Source: Streptomyces hygroscopicus subsp. hygroscopicus
GTDB taxonomy: Bacteria > Actinomycetota > Actinomycetes > Streptomycetales > Streptomycetaceae
Length of the DNA stretch: 64,000 nt
Reading direction: 5' to 3'
NCBI RefSeq assembly: GCF_030269125.1
Contig: NZ_BSSM01000012.1
Span: 124,001-188,000 of the forward strand
Position 1 is the stretch's first letter; each line of letters opens with the position of its first letter. The notes beneath the pieces were generated by a model that searched no databases, was not told where the DNA came from, and was given only the letters and a program-made list of their open reading frames with translations. Shown here in pieces: positions 7,310 to 14,833 of this stretch. Both the position numbers and the translations under genes were made by a program.

Positions 7310-7870
7310 TCAGCCCGTCGCCTCCTTGCGGCGCGCCCGGTACGCGGCGACGTGCAGACGGTTGCCGCAGGTGCGGCTGTCGCAGTAGCGGCGGGAGCGG
7401 TTGCGGGACAGGTCGACGAAGGCGCGGCGGCAGTCCGGGGCCTCGCAGCGGCGCAGGCGCTCCACCTCGCCGGCGACGACGAAGAAGGCCAGGGCCATGC
7501 CGCAGTCGGCGGCGAGGTGGTCGGCCACCGAGGCGCCGGGGGCGAAGTAGTGGACATGCCAGTCGTAACCGTCGTGATCGGTCAGCCGCGGGGTGGTGCC
7601 CGCCGCCGCGACCAGCTCGTTGATCAGCCCGGCCGCACTCCTGGCGTCCGGGGCCGCGAAGATCGCCGCGAACCGCGCCCGGACCGCCCGCACGGCCGTA
7701 AGGTCGGTCTCCGAGACCACCCCGACATCGCTGACCTCGTGGTTTCGTATGAAATCCGCGAGGGCCGGGACATCGGGCAGCCCGTCCGGTGCCGTCTCGT
7801 CCTCCGGCGCGGTGTTCACCAGGTCCACCACGGTGTCGAGGGCGCACCGGGTGTCATGGGTGATCAGCAC
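7310..7870 (-). CDS. ABATE-domain / CGNR zinc-finger protein
   Basis: This 186-residue protein has an N-terminal ABATE-type stress domain (residues about 10-130, including a YDWHVHYFAPG motif). The C-terminal CGNR zinc finger runs CEAPDCRRAFVD...RRYCDSRTCGNR and ends in YRARRK. The four Cys bind zinc, and the finger is considered a DNA-binding module, so it may be a transcription regulator. The GTG start has AGGGAG upstream. A longer frame extends to 8089 without domain support. Its upstream region contains the palindrome at 8077-8090, roughly 200 bp from the start codon. Confidence 0.75.
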   Translation of the reverse strand: MLITHDTRCALDTVVDLVNTAPEDETAPDGLPDVPALADFIRNHEVSDVGVVSETDLTAVRAVRARFAAIFAAPDARSAAGLINELVAAAGTTPRLTDHDGYDWHVHYFAPGASVADHLAADCGMALAFFVVAGEVERLRRCEAPDCRRAFVDLSRNRSRRYCDSRTCGNRLHVAAYRARRKEATG

Positions 7871-8180
7871 GTTTCGCTCCCTGGCCTGGGGGTCGGGCGG
7901 GCGCCCGCCGATGCTGGCCGATGGTAGCGACAACGTGCCCGTCGCAGGGGGCGCGTCCGGCCCCGGACGCCGTGGAACGCCGTCACGGGCCCACGGGTTC
8001 CCGAAGCCGCCGTGGCCGCGCCCAGGGCCGCCGTGGGAGACCCGTTGCGCGCACACGGACGGACCGACACCGTTTCCGTGAGCGCTCACGTGACGGCGCC
8101 GGCCTGTGCCGTATGCGGTTGTGCCGGCCCGAGCCGTCTCCCCGAGTGGACGGCGCCGGGCTGCTCGCAGGGGCGGCGGG
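7871..8180. other. Intergenic region between the CGNR gene and ssgB
   Basis: I find no convincing gene in this 310-base stretch. It holds an 8-bp hairpin at 7953-7970 and a perfect 14-bp palindrome at 8077-8090. It must contain the end of the ssgB transcript and the promoter for the CGNR gene. Confidence 0.5.
8077..8090. promoter_or_regulatory. Perfect 14-bp palindrome, LacI/GalR-operator-like
   Basis: CGTGAGCGCTCACG is its own reverse complement. The core GAGCGCTC with a central CG is the classic LacI/GalR-family operator core, as in Streptomyces CebR and related boxes. It has no loop, so it is more likely a protein-binding site than a terminator. Confidence 0.4.
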
Positions 8181-8594
8181 CTAGCTTTCCGCCAGGATGT
8201 GCGAGAGCTCCTGATCCAGATCGAAGTGCCGATGCTCCGTGCCGGGCGGCACGGCGGCGTCGGTTCGCTTCAGGAAGGACTCCAGGGCCCGCGCGGGCGC
8301 CTCGAGCAGGGCCTCCCCCTCGGGGGAGCTGAGGGCGATGCAGACAACGCCCTGACCATGGCTGCGGGACGGCCAGACCCGGACGTCTCCGGTTCCGGTG
8401 GGCCGGTGCAGCCCCTCGGCGAGGAGGTCGCGGGCGAACACCCACTCGACGGTCTCCTCGGCTCCGGTGTGGAAGGTGGCGTGCACGGCGTAGGGGTCGG
8501 CCGTGTCGTACCGCAGGCCTGCGGGGACAGGCAGGGAGGACTCGCTCGACACAACGAGGCGCAGGTGCAGCTCGCAGCTGACCGTGGTGTTCAT
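8181..8594 (-). CDS. ssgB: SsgB, sporulation-specific cell division regulator
   Basis: This 137-residue SsgA-like protein matches, from memory, S. coelicolor SsgB almost residue for residue, for example MNTTVSCELHLRLVVSSESS and TVEWVFARDLLAEGL. In Streptomyces SsgB binds FtsZ and, with SsgA, positions Z-rings during sporulation septation. It has no membrane segment. The ATG was chosen from the family start; GAAAGG lies about 13 bases upstream. The gene stands alone, as in other Streptomyces, and its upstream region carries a sigma-H-like promoter and a BldD-like site. Confidence 0.95.
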   Translation of the reverse strand: MNTTVSCELHLRLVVSSESSLPVPAGLRYDTADPYAVHATFHTGAEETVEWVFARDLLAEGLHRPTGTGDVRVWPSRSHGQGVVCIALSSPEGEALLEAPARALESFLKRTDAAVPPGTEHRHFDLDQELSHILAES

Positions 8595-8652
8595 AAGCGC
8601 CAGGGCCTTTCGCTCAGTGTGCGCTCGGGGATTCGCACGTCGGCGAAATCGA

Positions 8653-8679
8653 CATGCCACCTACGGTGCCGTTGTAAAC
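8653..8679 (-). promoter_or_regulatory. Putative sigma-H-type promoter of ssgB
   Basis: On the minus strand GTTTAC (8674-8679), a 15-bp spacer and GGCATG (8653-8658) resemble the SigB/sigma-H class (GTTT...GGGTAT). Published S. coelicolor work, as I recall it, places ssgB under sigma-H. The GTTTAC box is also half of an inverted repeat with GTTTAC at 8701-8706 on the plus strand. Confidence 0.45.
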
Positions 8680-8752
8680 CCCTCTGAGGGTTTTGCGTGT
8701 GTTTACGACACTCTTCCGGCCGAGAACTCGTACCGGATCTACGACCATTCCG

Positions 8753-8766
8753 GTGATGTGAATCAC
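8753..8766. promoter_or_regulatory. BldD-like operator between ssgB and the TIGR02611 gene
   Basis: GTGA, six bases and TCAC form a dyad matching the described BldD consensus AGTGA-N-TCACC, preceded by G and followed by T. It lies about 160 bp upstream of ssgB and just upstream of the divergent membrane protein gene. Confidence 0.4.
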
Positions 8767-8784
8767 TCGGGTAGCGTTGTCGGT

Positions 8785-9180
8785 ATGAATACGGAGAGTG
8801 ACGATCCTGGGCTCGGGTCCCGCGCGCCGGAATTCGTCAGAGCGCGCAGACTGCTGCACCGCGGCTGGCAGGCCGGCGTCTTCGTGATCGGCCTCGCGGT
8901 CGTGATCGCCGGCGTCGCCCTGCTCCCGCTGCCCGGCCCCGGCTGGGTGGTGATCTTCGCGGGCATGGCGATCTGGGCGACCGAGTTCGTGTGGGCGCAG
9001 CTCGTGCTCCGCTGGACCAAACGCAAGGTCACCGCGGCGGCGCAGCGTGCCCTGGAGCCCGAGGTGCGCCGCCGCAACATCGCGCTGACCACGACCGGAG
9101 CGGTGGTCGTGGTGGTGCTGGGCACCATCTACCTGGTGCGGTTCGGTCCCGTGCCGCCCTGGCGGACCGGCAGCCGGTGA
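8785..9180 (+). CDS. TIGR02611-family membrane protein
   Basis: This 131-residue protein has two adjacent hydrophobic segments (about residues 30-48 and 50-67). The family core is LLPLPGPGWVVIFAGMAIW. A basic stretch ends WTKRKVTAAAQRALEPEVRRR, and a third membrane span lies near 101-119. Such proteins are small actinobacterial membrane proteins of unknown function. The ATG start lies 7 bp after TAGCGT, which suggests a leaderless transcript. It is divergent from ssgB and shares that regulatory region. Confidence 0.75.
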   Translation: MNTESDDPGLGSRAPEFVRARRLLHRGWQAGVFVIGLAVVIAGVALLPLPGPGWVVIFAGMAIWATEFVWAQLVLRWTKRKVTAAAQRALEPEVRRRNIALTTTGAVVVVVLGTIYLVRFGPVPPWRTGSR

Positions 9181-9265
9181 GCCGTCTGCTCCGCCCCGCC
9201 CGGCCGTCGCCGCGGCCGCTGGTCGAAGGCACTCCCTGACATGGGGTAATGTTCTTCCTGCACCG

Positions 9266-9337
9266 GGGCGATTAGCTCAGTGGGAGAGCGCTTCGTTCAC
9301 ACCGAAGAGGTCACTGGTTCGAACCCAGTATCGCCCA
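9266..9337 (+). tRNA. tRNA-Val (CAC), copy 1
   Basis: The acceptor stem is GGGCGAT/ATCGCCC, the anticodon loop is TTCACAC (CAC) on CTTCG/CGAAG, and the T loop is GGTTCGAA. CCA is not encoded. A -10-like TAATGT lies at 9247-9252, and a strong terminator follows. Confidence 0.95.
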
Positions 9338-9345
9338 CCCCGGAC

Positions 9346-9381
9346 CGACGGCCCATCCGCGAAAGAGCGGATGGGCCGTCG
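9346..9381 (+). terminator. Terminator of tRNA-Val copy 1
   Basis: A perfect 15-bp stem surrounds a GAAAGA loop only 8 bases after the tRNA. It ends the single-gene tRNA transcript. Confidence 0.85.
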
Positions 9382-9593
9382 TCGTATTCGTATGCCGTGA
9401 CGGCCCGTCATCCGGTGGGAGAAGTTCCACTCGCGCACAACTGGCCGAAAGTGTCCGGGCATTAGGGAAAGCCGCCGAGTTTCCCGGCCGCTGCCCAGGA
9501 GCGTGGAATTCCGTGCGGCCCCAACACCCGTGGCGTCCGCGCGACGTGAGCCGGAATCAGCGGCCGGCGCGCGGAGCGCGGCACACTCGGCGC

Positions 9594-10040
9594 ATGGACT
9601 GGAACCACTACCGCTTCCGCAGCCTGTGGCCCCTGCCCGCCCCGCCGGCCGCCGTCTACGCCGTGCTGGAACGGCCCGAGGACTACCCCCGCTGGTGGCC
9701 CCAGGTGCGTGCGGTGACCCGGCTCGACCGCTCCACCGGCATCCTCACCATCCGCTCGGCACTGCCCTACGCCATGACCTTCACCGCCCGCGAGAGGCGC
9801 CGCGACCCGGTCGCCGGGGTCCTGGAGATCGCCATCAGCGGCGACATCGAGGGCTGGGCGCGCTGGACGGTCACCGCCGCGGCCCCGGGGACGCTCGCCC
9901 TCTACGAGCAGGAGGTCGATGTCCGCAAGCCCCTGCTCCGGCGCCTCGCGGTGCCCGGCCGTCCGGTCTTCCGCGTCAACCACCGCCTCATGATGCGGTC
10001 CGGACGGCGCGGACTGCTGCGCCGGCTGCGAGCGGTTTGA
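9594..10040 (+). CDS. SRPBCC/START-like family protein
   Basis: This 148-residue protein fits the SRPBCC (polyketide cyclase/Bet v 1-like) fold. It begins MDWNHYRFRSLWPLPAPPAAV and has the typical VYAVLERPEDYPRWWP motif near residue 20, then alternating strands to a C-terminal amphipathic helix. Such proteins bind a hydrophobic ligand in a cavity; no ligand can be inferred. The ATG start is chosen because the upstream extension (from 9513) is Arg-rich and unlike the family. It is enclosed by two identical tRNA-Val genes, and the promoter of the second tRNA begins at its stop codon. Confidence 0.7.
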   Translation: MDWNHYRFRSLWPLPAPPAAVYAVLERPEDYPRWWPQVRAVTRLDRSTGILTIRSALPYAMTFTARERRRDPVAGVLEIAISGDIEGWARWTVTAAAPGTLALYEQEVDVRKPLLRRLAVPGRPVFRVNHRLMMRSGRRGLLRRLRAV

Positions 10041-10066
10041 AGGATCGGCGTCGGGACCTGTATTGT
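10037..10066 (+). promoter_or_regulatory. Promoter of tRNA-Val copy 2
   Basis: TTGAAG (10037-10042), 18 bp and TATTGT (10061-10066) form a good vegetative promoter. The -35 box overlaps the stop codon of the SRPBCC gene, and transcription would start about 7 bases before the tRNA. Confidence 0.65.
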
Positions 10067-10079
10067 TCAGTGCGTTCCC

Positions 10080-10151
10080 GGGCGATTAGCTCAGTGGGAG
10101 AGCGCTTCGTTCACACCGAAGAGGTCACTGGTTCGAACCCAGTATCGCCCA
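10080..10151 (+). tRNA. tRNA-Val (CAC), copy 2
   Basis: This gene is identical over all 72 bases to the copy at 9266-9337, including anticodon CAC. It has its own promoter and terminator. Confidence 0.95.
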
Positions 10152-10157
10152 CCGGGA

Positions 10158-10188
10158 GAGAGCCGGTCCGCACAGCGGACCGGCTCTT
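10158..10188 (+). terminator. Terminator of tRNA-Val copy 2
   Basis: A 13-bp perfect stem (10159-10171 with 10175-10187) closes an ACA loop and is followed by TCT. It lies directly after the tRNA and before the DUF2207 gene. Confidence 0.8.
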
Positions 10189-10207
10189 CTGATGCCAGGG
10201 GGGCGTC

Positions 10208-12004
10208 TTGGGCACGGAGCGGGACGGGGACGGCCCGAGACCCGGCGCGCATGTGCGCGGGGCGCGGGTCCGGAGCCTGATCAGGATCTTCCTCCTGTCC
10301 CTGGTGCTGGGCGTCGTCGTGGCGGTGGCCAGGAACACCTTCAACACCGAACGCGTCACCACGATGTGGGTCGGGGCCCGGATCGCCGCCGACGGCAGCG
10401 CGCGGATCACCGAGGTCGTCGACTACGACTTCGGCTACCCGGACAGCGAACGGCACGGCATCTACCGCGACCTGCCGGACCTGCCCTACGACGAGGACGA
10501 GGCGCACGTCACCGCCACCATGGACGGCCACCGCGTCCCCTGGGAACTGACGGCCGGCGACGACTACACCGAGCCGGACGGCGAGCGGGAGACCGCCACC
10601 CGCATCCAGGTCGGAGACCCGGACCGGGCCGTGACCGGGGTGCACCGCTACCGCGTCCAGTACACCCTCCAGGGCGTCGTGAAGAACGGCGGACTGGCCT
10701 GGGACGCGGTCGGCACCGGCTGGCGCGTCGACCGGTCCCGCGTCGAGATCCACGTCCTCACCCCGTACCCGCTCGCCGCCCCGCGCTGCGTCCACGGCAC
10801 CGACGGCTCCGAGCACGCCTGCGCGCTGTCCCGGCCCGGACCCGGTGAGCTGACCGTCCGGCTGGACCGACTCAAGGGCAGGGAAGGGGCCACCCTCTTC
10901 GCCGGACGCGGACACGGCGCCTCGGGGGTCGCGGCCGAAGCGCCCGCGCCGCCCGCCGGGAAGGCCGTGGGCACCACCGTGACCCACCCGCTGCTGAACG
11001 CCCTCCTCGCCCTCGGCCTCGCCCTCGCCGCCGCGCTGGTCACGATCCCGTTGCTGCGCCTCGCCGGGCGCGACCGGCCCGCGCCCGGGGACACCGACCC
11101 GGGCACGCCCGGCCCCACACCACCGCCGGGCCTGAACGCCGCCCAGGGCGGGCTGCTCGTCAGCGAGCGGGTCGAGGCCCGGCACCAGACCGCCTGGCTG
11201 CTCGGCGCCGTCGCCGAGGGCCACCTCGTCCTCGGCGGCGAGACACACGCGCCGACGCTGCGGCGCCGTGCCACGAGCGCCGGGGCCCACGACCCGGTCA
11301 CCGAGGACGTCCTCCAGCGCGTCTTCGCCGGGCGCCGCGAGGTCGTCCTCGGGGCGTACGACCCGTGGTTCCAGGAGGGCTGGGAGGCGCTGGCCGGTCA
11401 CCTGACCCGGTGGCGGGAGGAGTCCGGCCTGTGGGAAGCCGCCTCCCTGCGCCGGGCGCGGACCGGACGGTACGCCGGTGTCGCCGCGAGTGTGCTCGGC
11501 TTCGTCGTCGCCGCCGTGGGCGCGGCGCTCGGCGGCGGCCGCCATACGGCGGGCGGCCCGCTGCTCATCGCGGGCGCGGTCGTCTTCGGCGCCGGCCTCG
11601 CGTCGGCCCGGCGCGCCTGGGAACTCCAGCGGCGCACCCCCGAGGGCAGCGCCCGGTGGCTACGGGTCGAATCGTTCCGGCGCTATCTCGCCGACCCCGC
11701 GGCCTTCCCCGGGACGGAACCCCTCGACGAGGACCAGGTACGCCACTGCACGGCCTGGGCCGTCGCCCTGGACCTCGCCGCCGACTGGCGCGAAGCCGTG
11801 GAGAACTCCGCCGTCCCCACCCGCCAGCCCTCCTCCCGCACCGTCCGCCTGGGCCCCGCCCTCGCCTGGGCCCTCGTCGGGACCGCGGTGGCGTCCGCCC
11901 GATCCCCGTCGTCCGGTGGGAGTTCCGGCGGCAGCCCGGGTGGCGGCGGCTCCTCCTCGGGCGTCGGCGGCGGAGCGGGCGGCGGCGGAGGCGGCTCCTG
12001 GTGA
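10208..12004 (+). CDS. DUF2207-family membrane protein
   Basis: This 598-residue protein has an N-terminal membrane segment (about residues 24-41), then an extracytoplasmic beta-rich domain with the family hallmarks ARITEVVDYDF and RHGIYRDLP. A membrane span follows near 262-280, then a cytoplasmic region with LSERVEARHQTAWLLGAVAEG-like helices and two further hydrophobic segments near 420-460. The C-terminus is a Ser/Gly-rich tail typical of the family. The function of DUF2207 proteins is unknown; an envelope role is likely. The TTG start is the first in frame; GTG at 10253 is an alternative. It converges on the exonuclease gene without an obvious terminator. Confidence 0.75.
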   Translation: MGTERDGDGPRPGAHVRGARVRSLIRIFLLSLVLGVVVAVARNTFNTERVTTMWVGARIAADGSARITEVVDYDFGYPDSERHGIYRDLPDLPYDEDEAHVTATMDGHRVPWELTAGDDYTEPDGERETATRIQVGDPDRAVTGVHRYRVQYTLQGVVKNGGLAWDAVGTGWRVDRSRVEIHVLTPYPLAAPRCVHGTDGSEHACALSRPGPGELTVRLDRLKGREGATLFAGRGHGASGVAAEAPAPPAGKAVGTTVTHPLLNALLALGLALAAALVTIPLLRLAGRDRPAPGDTDPGTPGPTPPPGLNAAQGGLLVSERVEARHQTAWLLGAVAEGHLVLGGETHAPTLRRRATSAGAHDPVTEDVLQRVFAGRREVVLGAYDPWFQEGWEALAGHLTRWREESGLWEAASLRRARTGRYAGVAASVLGFVVAAVGAALGGGRHTAGGPLLIAGAVVFGAGLASARRAWELQRRTPEGSARWLRVESFRRYLADPAAFPGTEPLDEDQVRHCTAWAVALDLAADWREAVENSAVPTRQPSSRTVRLGPALAWALVGTAVASARSPSSGGSSGGSPGGGGSSSGVGGGAGGGGGGSW

Positions 12005-12048
12005 GTCCGCCCGCCGGGGCATCGCGCCACGTCCGGAAGAGGGGCGTC

Positions 12049-12774
12049 CTACGCCGCCGCGGGCATCTGCGGTCGTAGCGGCCACTCCGTGTCCACCGTC
12101 TCCTCCGAGCCGTTGCGGGCGAACCAGGACTGGAGGCCGCGGGCCTGGGCGGCGTGCCAGCCGGCCTGGAGGGTGTGGAGCTCGGCGGGGGAGAGGCGTT
12201 CGAGGCGGGTGGCGAAGCGGCGGCCCAGGGCGCGGACCACCTCCAGCGCCGCCAGCGCGTCCGCCGCCGCGTCGTGCGCCCCCTCCAGTTCCACGCCGTA
12301 GTGCGCGCACAGGTCGGTCAGTGTGCGCCGCCCCTTGCGGTAGCGGTCCAGGTGCTTGTCCAGCACCCGCGGGTCCAGCACCCGCAGCGGCACCGAGGGG
12401 AACCACCGATCCAGGGAGGACGCCCGGTGCCTGCGCAACTCCCGGTCCAGCAGCGTCAGATCGAACGGCGCGTTCATCACCACCAGCGGACGCCCCCGCG
12501 CCGCGTGCTCCGCCAGCTGCTCGGCTATCTCGAACACCACCGGCGCCGGCCAGCGTCCGTTGCGCTGCAGGTGCTCCTCCGTCAGCCCGTGCACCGCCGT
12601 CGCCTCCGCCGGCACCGGCACCCCCGGGTTCACCAGCCAGCGCGAGACCCGGGGCAGGGTCTGCGGCGCGTCCTGGACGACCACGGCGGCCGACACGATC
12701 CGGTCGGTCTCGACGTCCACGCCCGTGGTCTCCGTGTCGAAGGCGGCGAGCGGCCCTTCGTACCAGTACGTCAT
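12049..12774 (-). CDS. DnaQ-type 3'-5' exonuclease
   Basis: This 241-residue DEDD-family exonuclease resembles the proofreading epsilon subunit of DNA polymerase III. Exo I is FDTETTGVD near residues 12-20, Exo II is NAPFDLTLLDREL near 100-112, and Exo III is HDAAADALAALEV near 166-178. The His in Exo III points to the DEDDh subclass. As a free-standing protein it could proofread or repair; it is not fused to a helicase or GIY-YIG domain. The ATG is supported by GAGGAG about 10 bases upstream. The long upstream extension of the frame to 14007 is a shadow of other genes. Confidence 0.85.
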   Translation of the reverse strand: MTYWYEGPLAAFDTETTGVDVETDRIVSAAVVVQDAPQTLPRVSRWLVNPGVPVPAEATAVHGLTEEHLQRNGRWPAPVVFEIAEQLAEHAARGRPLVVMNAPFDLTLLDRELRRHRASSLDRWFPSVPLRVLDPRVLDKHLDRYRKGRRTLTDLCAHYGVELEGAHDAAADALAALEVVRALGRRFATRLERLSPAELHTLQAGWHAAQARGLQSWFARNGSEETVDTEWPLRPQMPAAA

Positions 12775-12942
12775 CCCAACCCAACTCCTCGTCCGCCCAC
12801 GGCGGCTGACGATCCGTCTTCTGCCTGTTTGGTGATACCCGGGCCGTTTGCGCCGTACGCCGGAAGGAGACAACAGGAGTACGGGTCTTTGCAGTTCAGC
12901 AGCCCGTAGCGGGGAAACCCTTGGTTCGGAAGGCTGTTGGTC

Positions 12943-13509
12943 ATGGCCACTGTGCAGCCCGAGCGGGGCGGGCTGCTGCCCGAAAGCACGGGCACCGTCC
13001 GCGGCTCGCTCGCCACCACCGCCTGCATGGAGACACTCCAGGTCGGCTACCTGCACGCGGTCGCCGCCGCGGCCGGCTGCTCGCTGTCCCAGCCCTTCCC
13101 GGACAACGGCATCGACTGGCACGTCAGCCACAGCGCGCCGGGCCACACGGTCGACGACGAGGTCACCATCAAGGTCCAGCTGAAGGCCACGTACCAGATC
13201 CCGCCCCACCCCCCGGGCCGCGCCTTCTCCTTCACGCTCGACAACGACCACCTGCGCAAGCTCGCCCGTAGCCCCGTCACGGTGCACAAGATCCTCGTCG
13301 TGATGCTGGTCCCGCGCGCCCAGGACGACTGGCTGCGCGCCGGCCACGACCGGCTCGACCTCAGGCACTGCTGCTACTGGGTCAACCTGGCCGGCCATCC
13401 CGTCACCGGGCGGCACCGGACCACCGTGCGGATACCGACCACACGCATCTTCGACGACCGGGCGCTGTGCGAGATCATGACCCGCGTCGGGACGGGAGGC
13501 AGACCATGA
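12943..13509 (+). CDS. DUF4365 protein, PD-(D/E)XK nuclease-like
   Basis: This 188-residue protein fits the DUF4365 family. Residues 52-83 give the pattern PDNGIDWHV followed by VTIKVQLKAT. Asp58 with Gln79-x-Lys81 is the (D)...(E/Q)xK arrangement of the PD-(D/E)XK nuclease fold, with Glu30 in the preceding helix as a possible additional ligand. This suggests a Mg-dependent nuclease or a nucleic-acid-binding derivative, but no activity is known to me. The ATG at 12943 is preferred to TTG 12937; AAGG lies 9 bases upstream. Its stop overlaps the next gene's ATG, so the two are coupled. Confidence 0.65.
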   Translation: MATVQPERGGLLPESTGTVRGSLATTACMETLQVGYLHAVAAAAGCSLSQPFPDNGIDWHVSHSAPGHTVDDEVTIKVQLKATYQIPPHPPGRAFSFTLDNDHLRKLARSPVTVHKILVVMLVPRAQDDWLRAGHDRLDLRHCCYWVNLAGHPVTGRHRTTVRIPTTRIFDDRALCEIMTRVGTGGRP

Positions 13510-14720
13510 GGATCCGTCCCCACGAGGAGCCGGTGCCGCCGCGGCCGCACCCCGGCGCCCTCCCCTGGCACCGCACACCCCGCGCCGCCGACGTCGACCC
13601 CGCGGTGCTCGGCGTCCTGCTGCGCCGGCACGGCTGGCAGCGGCGCGGCGGGTCCGCCGGACGCTACGGCCGCTGGACCCCGCCGGGACCGGGCGGCGGC
13701 GCGACCAGCCTCCTGGTGCCCGAAAGCCGGGCCTTCCCCGACAGCGACGACCTGCTCGGCGAGGCCCTGGACGCCCTCGCCCGCAGCGACACCCCCGCCG
13801 CCCGCGAGGTGCTCGTCTGCCTCGCCGTACCCAGCGACGAGATCCGCTGGTGGCGCGACGCCCCGAGCGGCCCGGCCGGCACCGCCTCCTGGGGCCGCGA
13901 GGAGCAACTGCGCGGTGCCGCCCGGCGGATGCTCCTCGCCGCCGCGCTCGCCACCCGTGCCCGCGCCGGGTACCACGGCGCCCGCCACCGCCGTGCCGCC
14001 ACCGCACTCCTCGACGACGTCCTCGTCGGCCCCGCCGCCGAGGACGGCCGGCTGACCGCCTTCGCGCCCGTGCCCGCCGCCCGTCCCCTCGCCGTCCGCC
14101 TCCAGCAGGCCCTGTACGCCGCCCGCGAGGCCATCGACTACCGGCGCGCCACGGGCGGCATGGACGCCTTCGACGGCGCCGTCGAGGCCGGCGTCAGCCG
14201 CGAGCTGACCGAGGCGCTGGGCGCCCTCGTGCGCGGCACCGAGGGGGCCCGGGTCTGCGTCGCCTGGGCCCCCGCCGCCGGCGTCCCCGAGGGCTGCGCC
14301 CCCGACACCGAACCCGTCGAGTTCTCCCCGGGCGACCTGCCCGTGCTCCGCGACGCCGCCGCGCGTTACCTGCGCGAGGAGCCCTCCGTACCCGTGCGGA
14401 TCACGGGCGCGGTCGTCCGCATGCGCCGCTCCGGACCCGGCGGCGAGGGCACGGTACGGCTGCGCGTCCTCGCGGGCGCCGAGGTGCCGCACGTGCGCGC
14501 GACCCTGGGCGAGGAGGACTACCGCATCGCGGGCCACGCCCACCTCGTCGGCCTCCCGGTGCGCGTGCACGGCCGGCTGGAGCGGCGCGGCGGCTTCCGC
14601 AGACTCACCGGCGCCTCCGGGGTCGTACCCATGCAGGTGGACGACGCCGAGCGGGACCGCCTGATGAAATCCCTCCAGGAGAACCTGGACTTCTTCGAGG
14701 AGGCATGCGGAGAGGCGTGA
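13506..14720 (+). CDS. Uncharacterised protein coupled to the DUF4365 gene, 404 aa
   Basis: I do not recognise a named family. Residues 1-75 are Pro/Arg-rich. Residues 80-245 look helical and include YAAREAIDYRRATGGMDAF. Residues about 297-378 alternate beta strands (VRITGAVVRMRR, HAHLVGLPVRVHGRLERRG), much like an OB-fold-type domain. The C-terminus is a helix ending NLDFFEEACGEA. There is no membrane segment or signal peptide. The gene overlaps its DUF4365 neighbour by 4 bases (ATGA), so a joint function is likely; the OB-like domain could bring nucleic-acid binding to the nuclease-like partner. The transcript ends before the thrS promoter region. Confidence 0.6.
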   Translation: MRIRPHEEPVPPRPHPGALPWHRTPRAADVDPAVLGVLLRRHGWQRRGGSAGRYGRWTPPGPGGGATSLLVPESRAFPDSDDLLGEALDALARSDTPAAREVLVCLAVPSDEIRWWRDAPSGPAGTASWGREEQLRGAARRMLLAAALATRARAGYHGARHRRAATALLDDVLVGPAAEDGRLTAFAPVPAARPLAVRLQQALYAAREAIDYRRATGGMDAFDGAVEAGVSRELTEALGALVRGTEGARVCVAWAPAAGVPEGCAPDTEPVEFSPGDLPVLRDAAARYLREEPSVPVRITGAVVRMRRSGPGGEGTVRLRVLAGAEVPHVRATLGEEDYRIAGHAHLVGLPVRVHGRLERRGGFRRLTGASGVVPMQVDDAERDRLMKSLQENLDFFEEACGEA

Positions 14721-14833
14721 GGGGACGGGAACCGACCGTAACCGTTTCGCGGTCGGTGCCCTCGGGTCGGTACGATCGCCTGTGCGCGCGCTCCTGGTAT
14801 GGCGCCGCACCCACCTTCAGTCAGGAGAGACCG

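Noticed and set aside
14721..14833. T-box riboswitch before thrS
   Set aside because: The leader from the likely start (about 14783) is only some 50 bases, and no T-box sequence is present.
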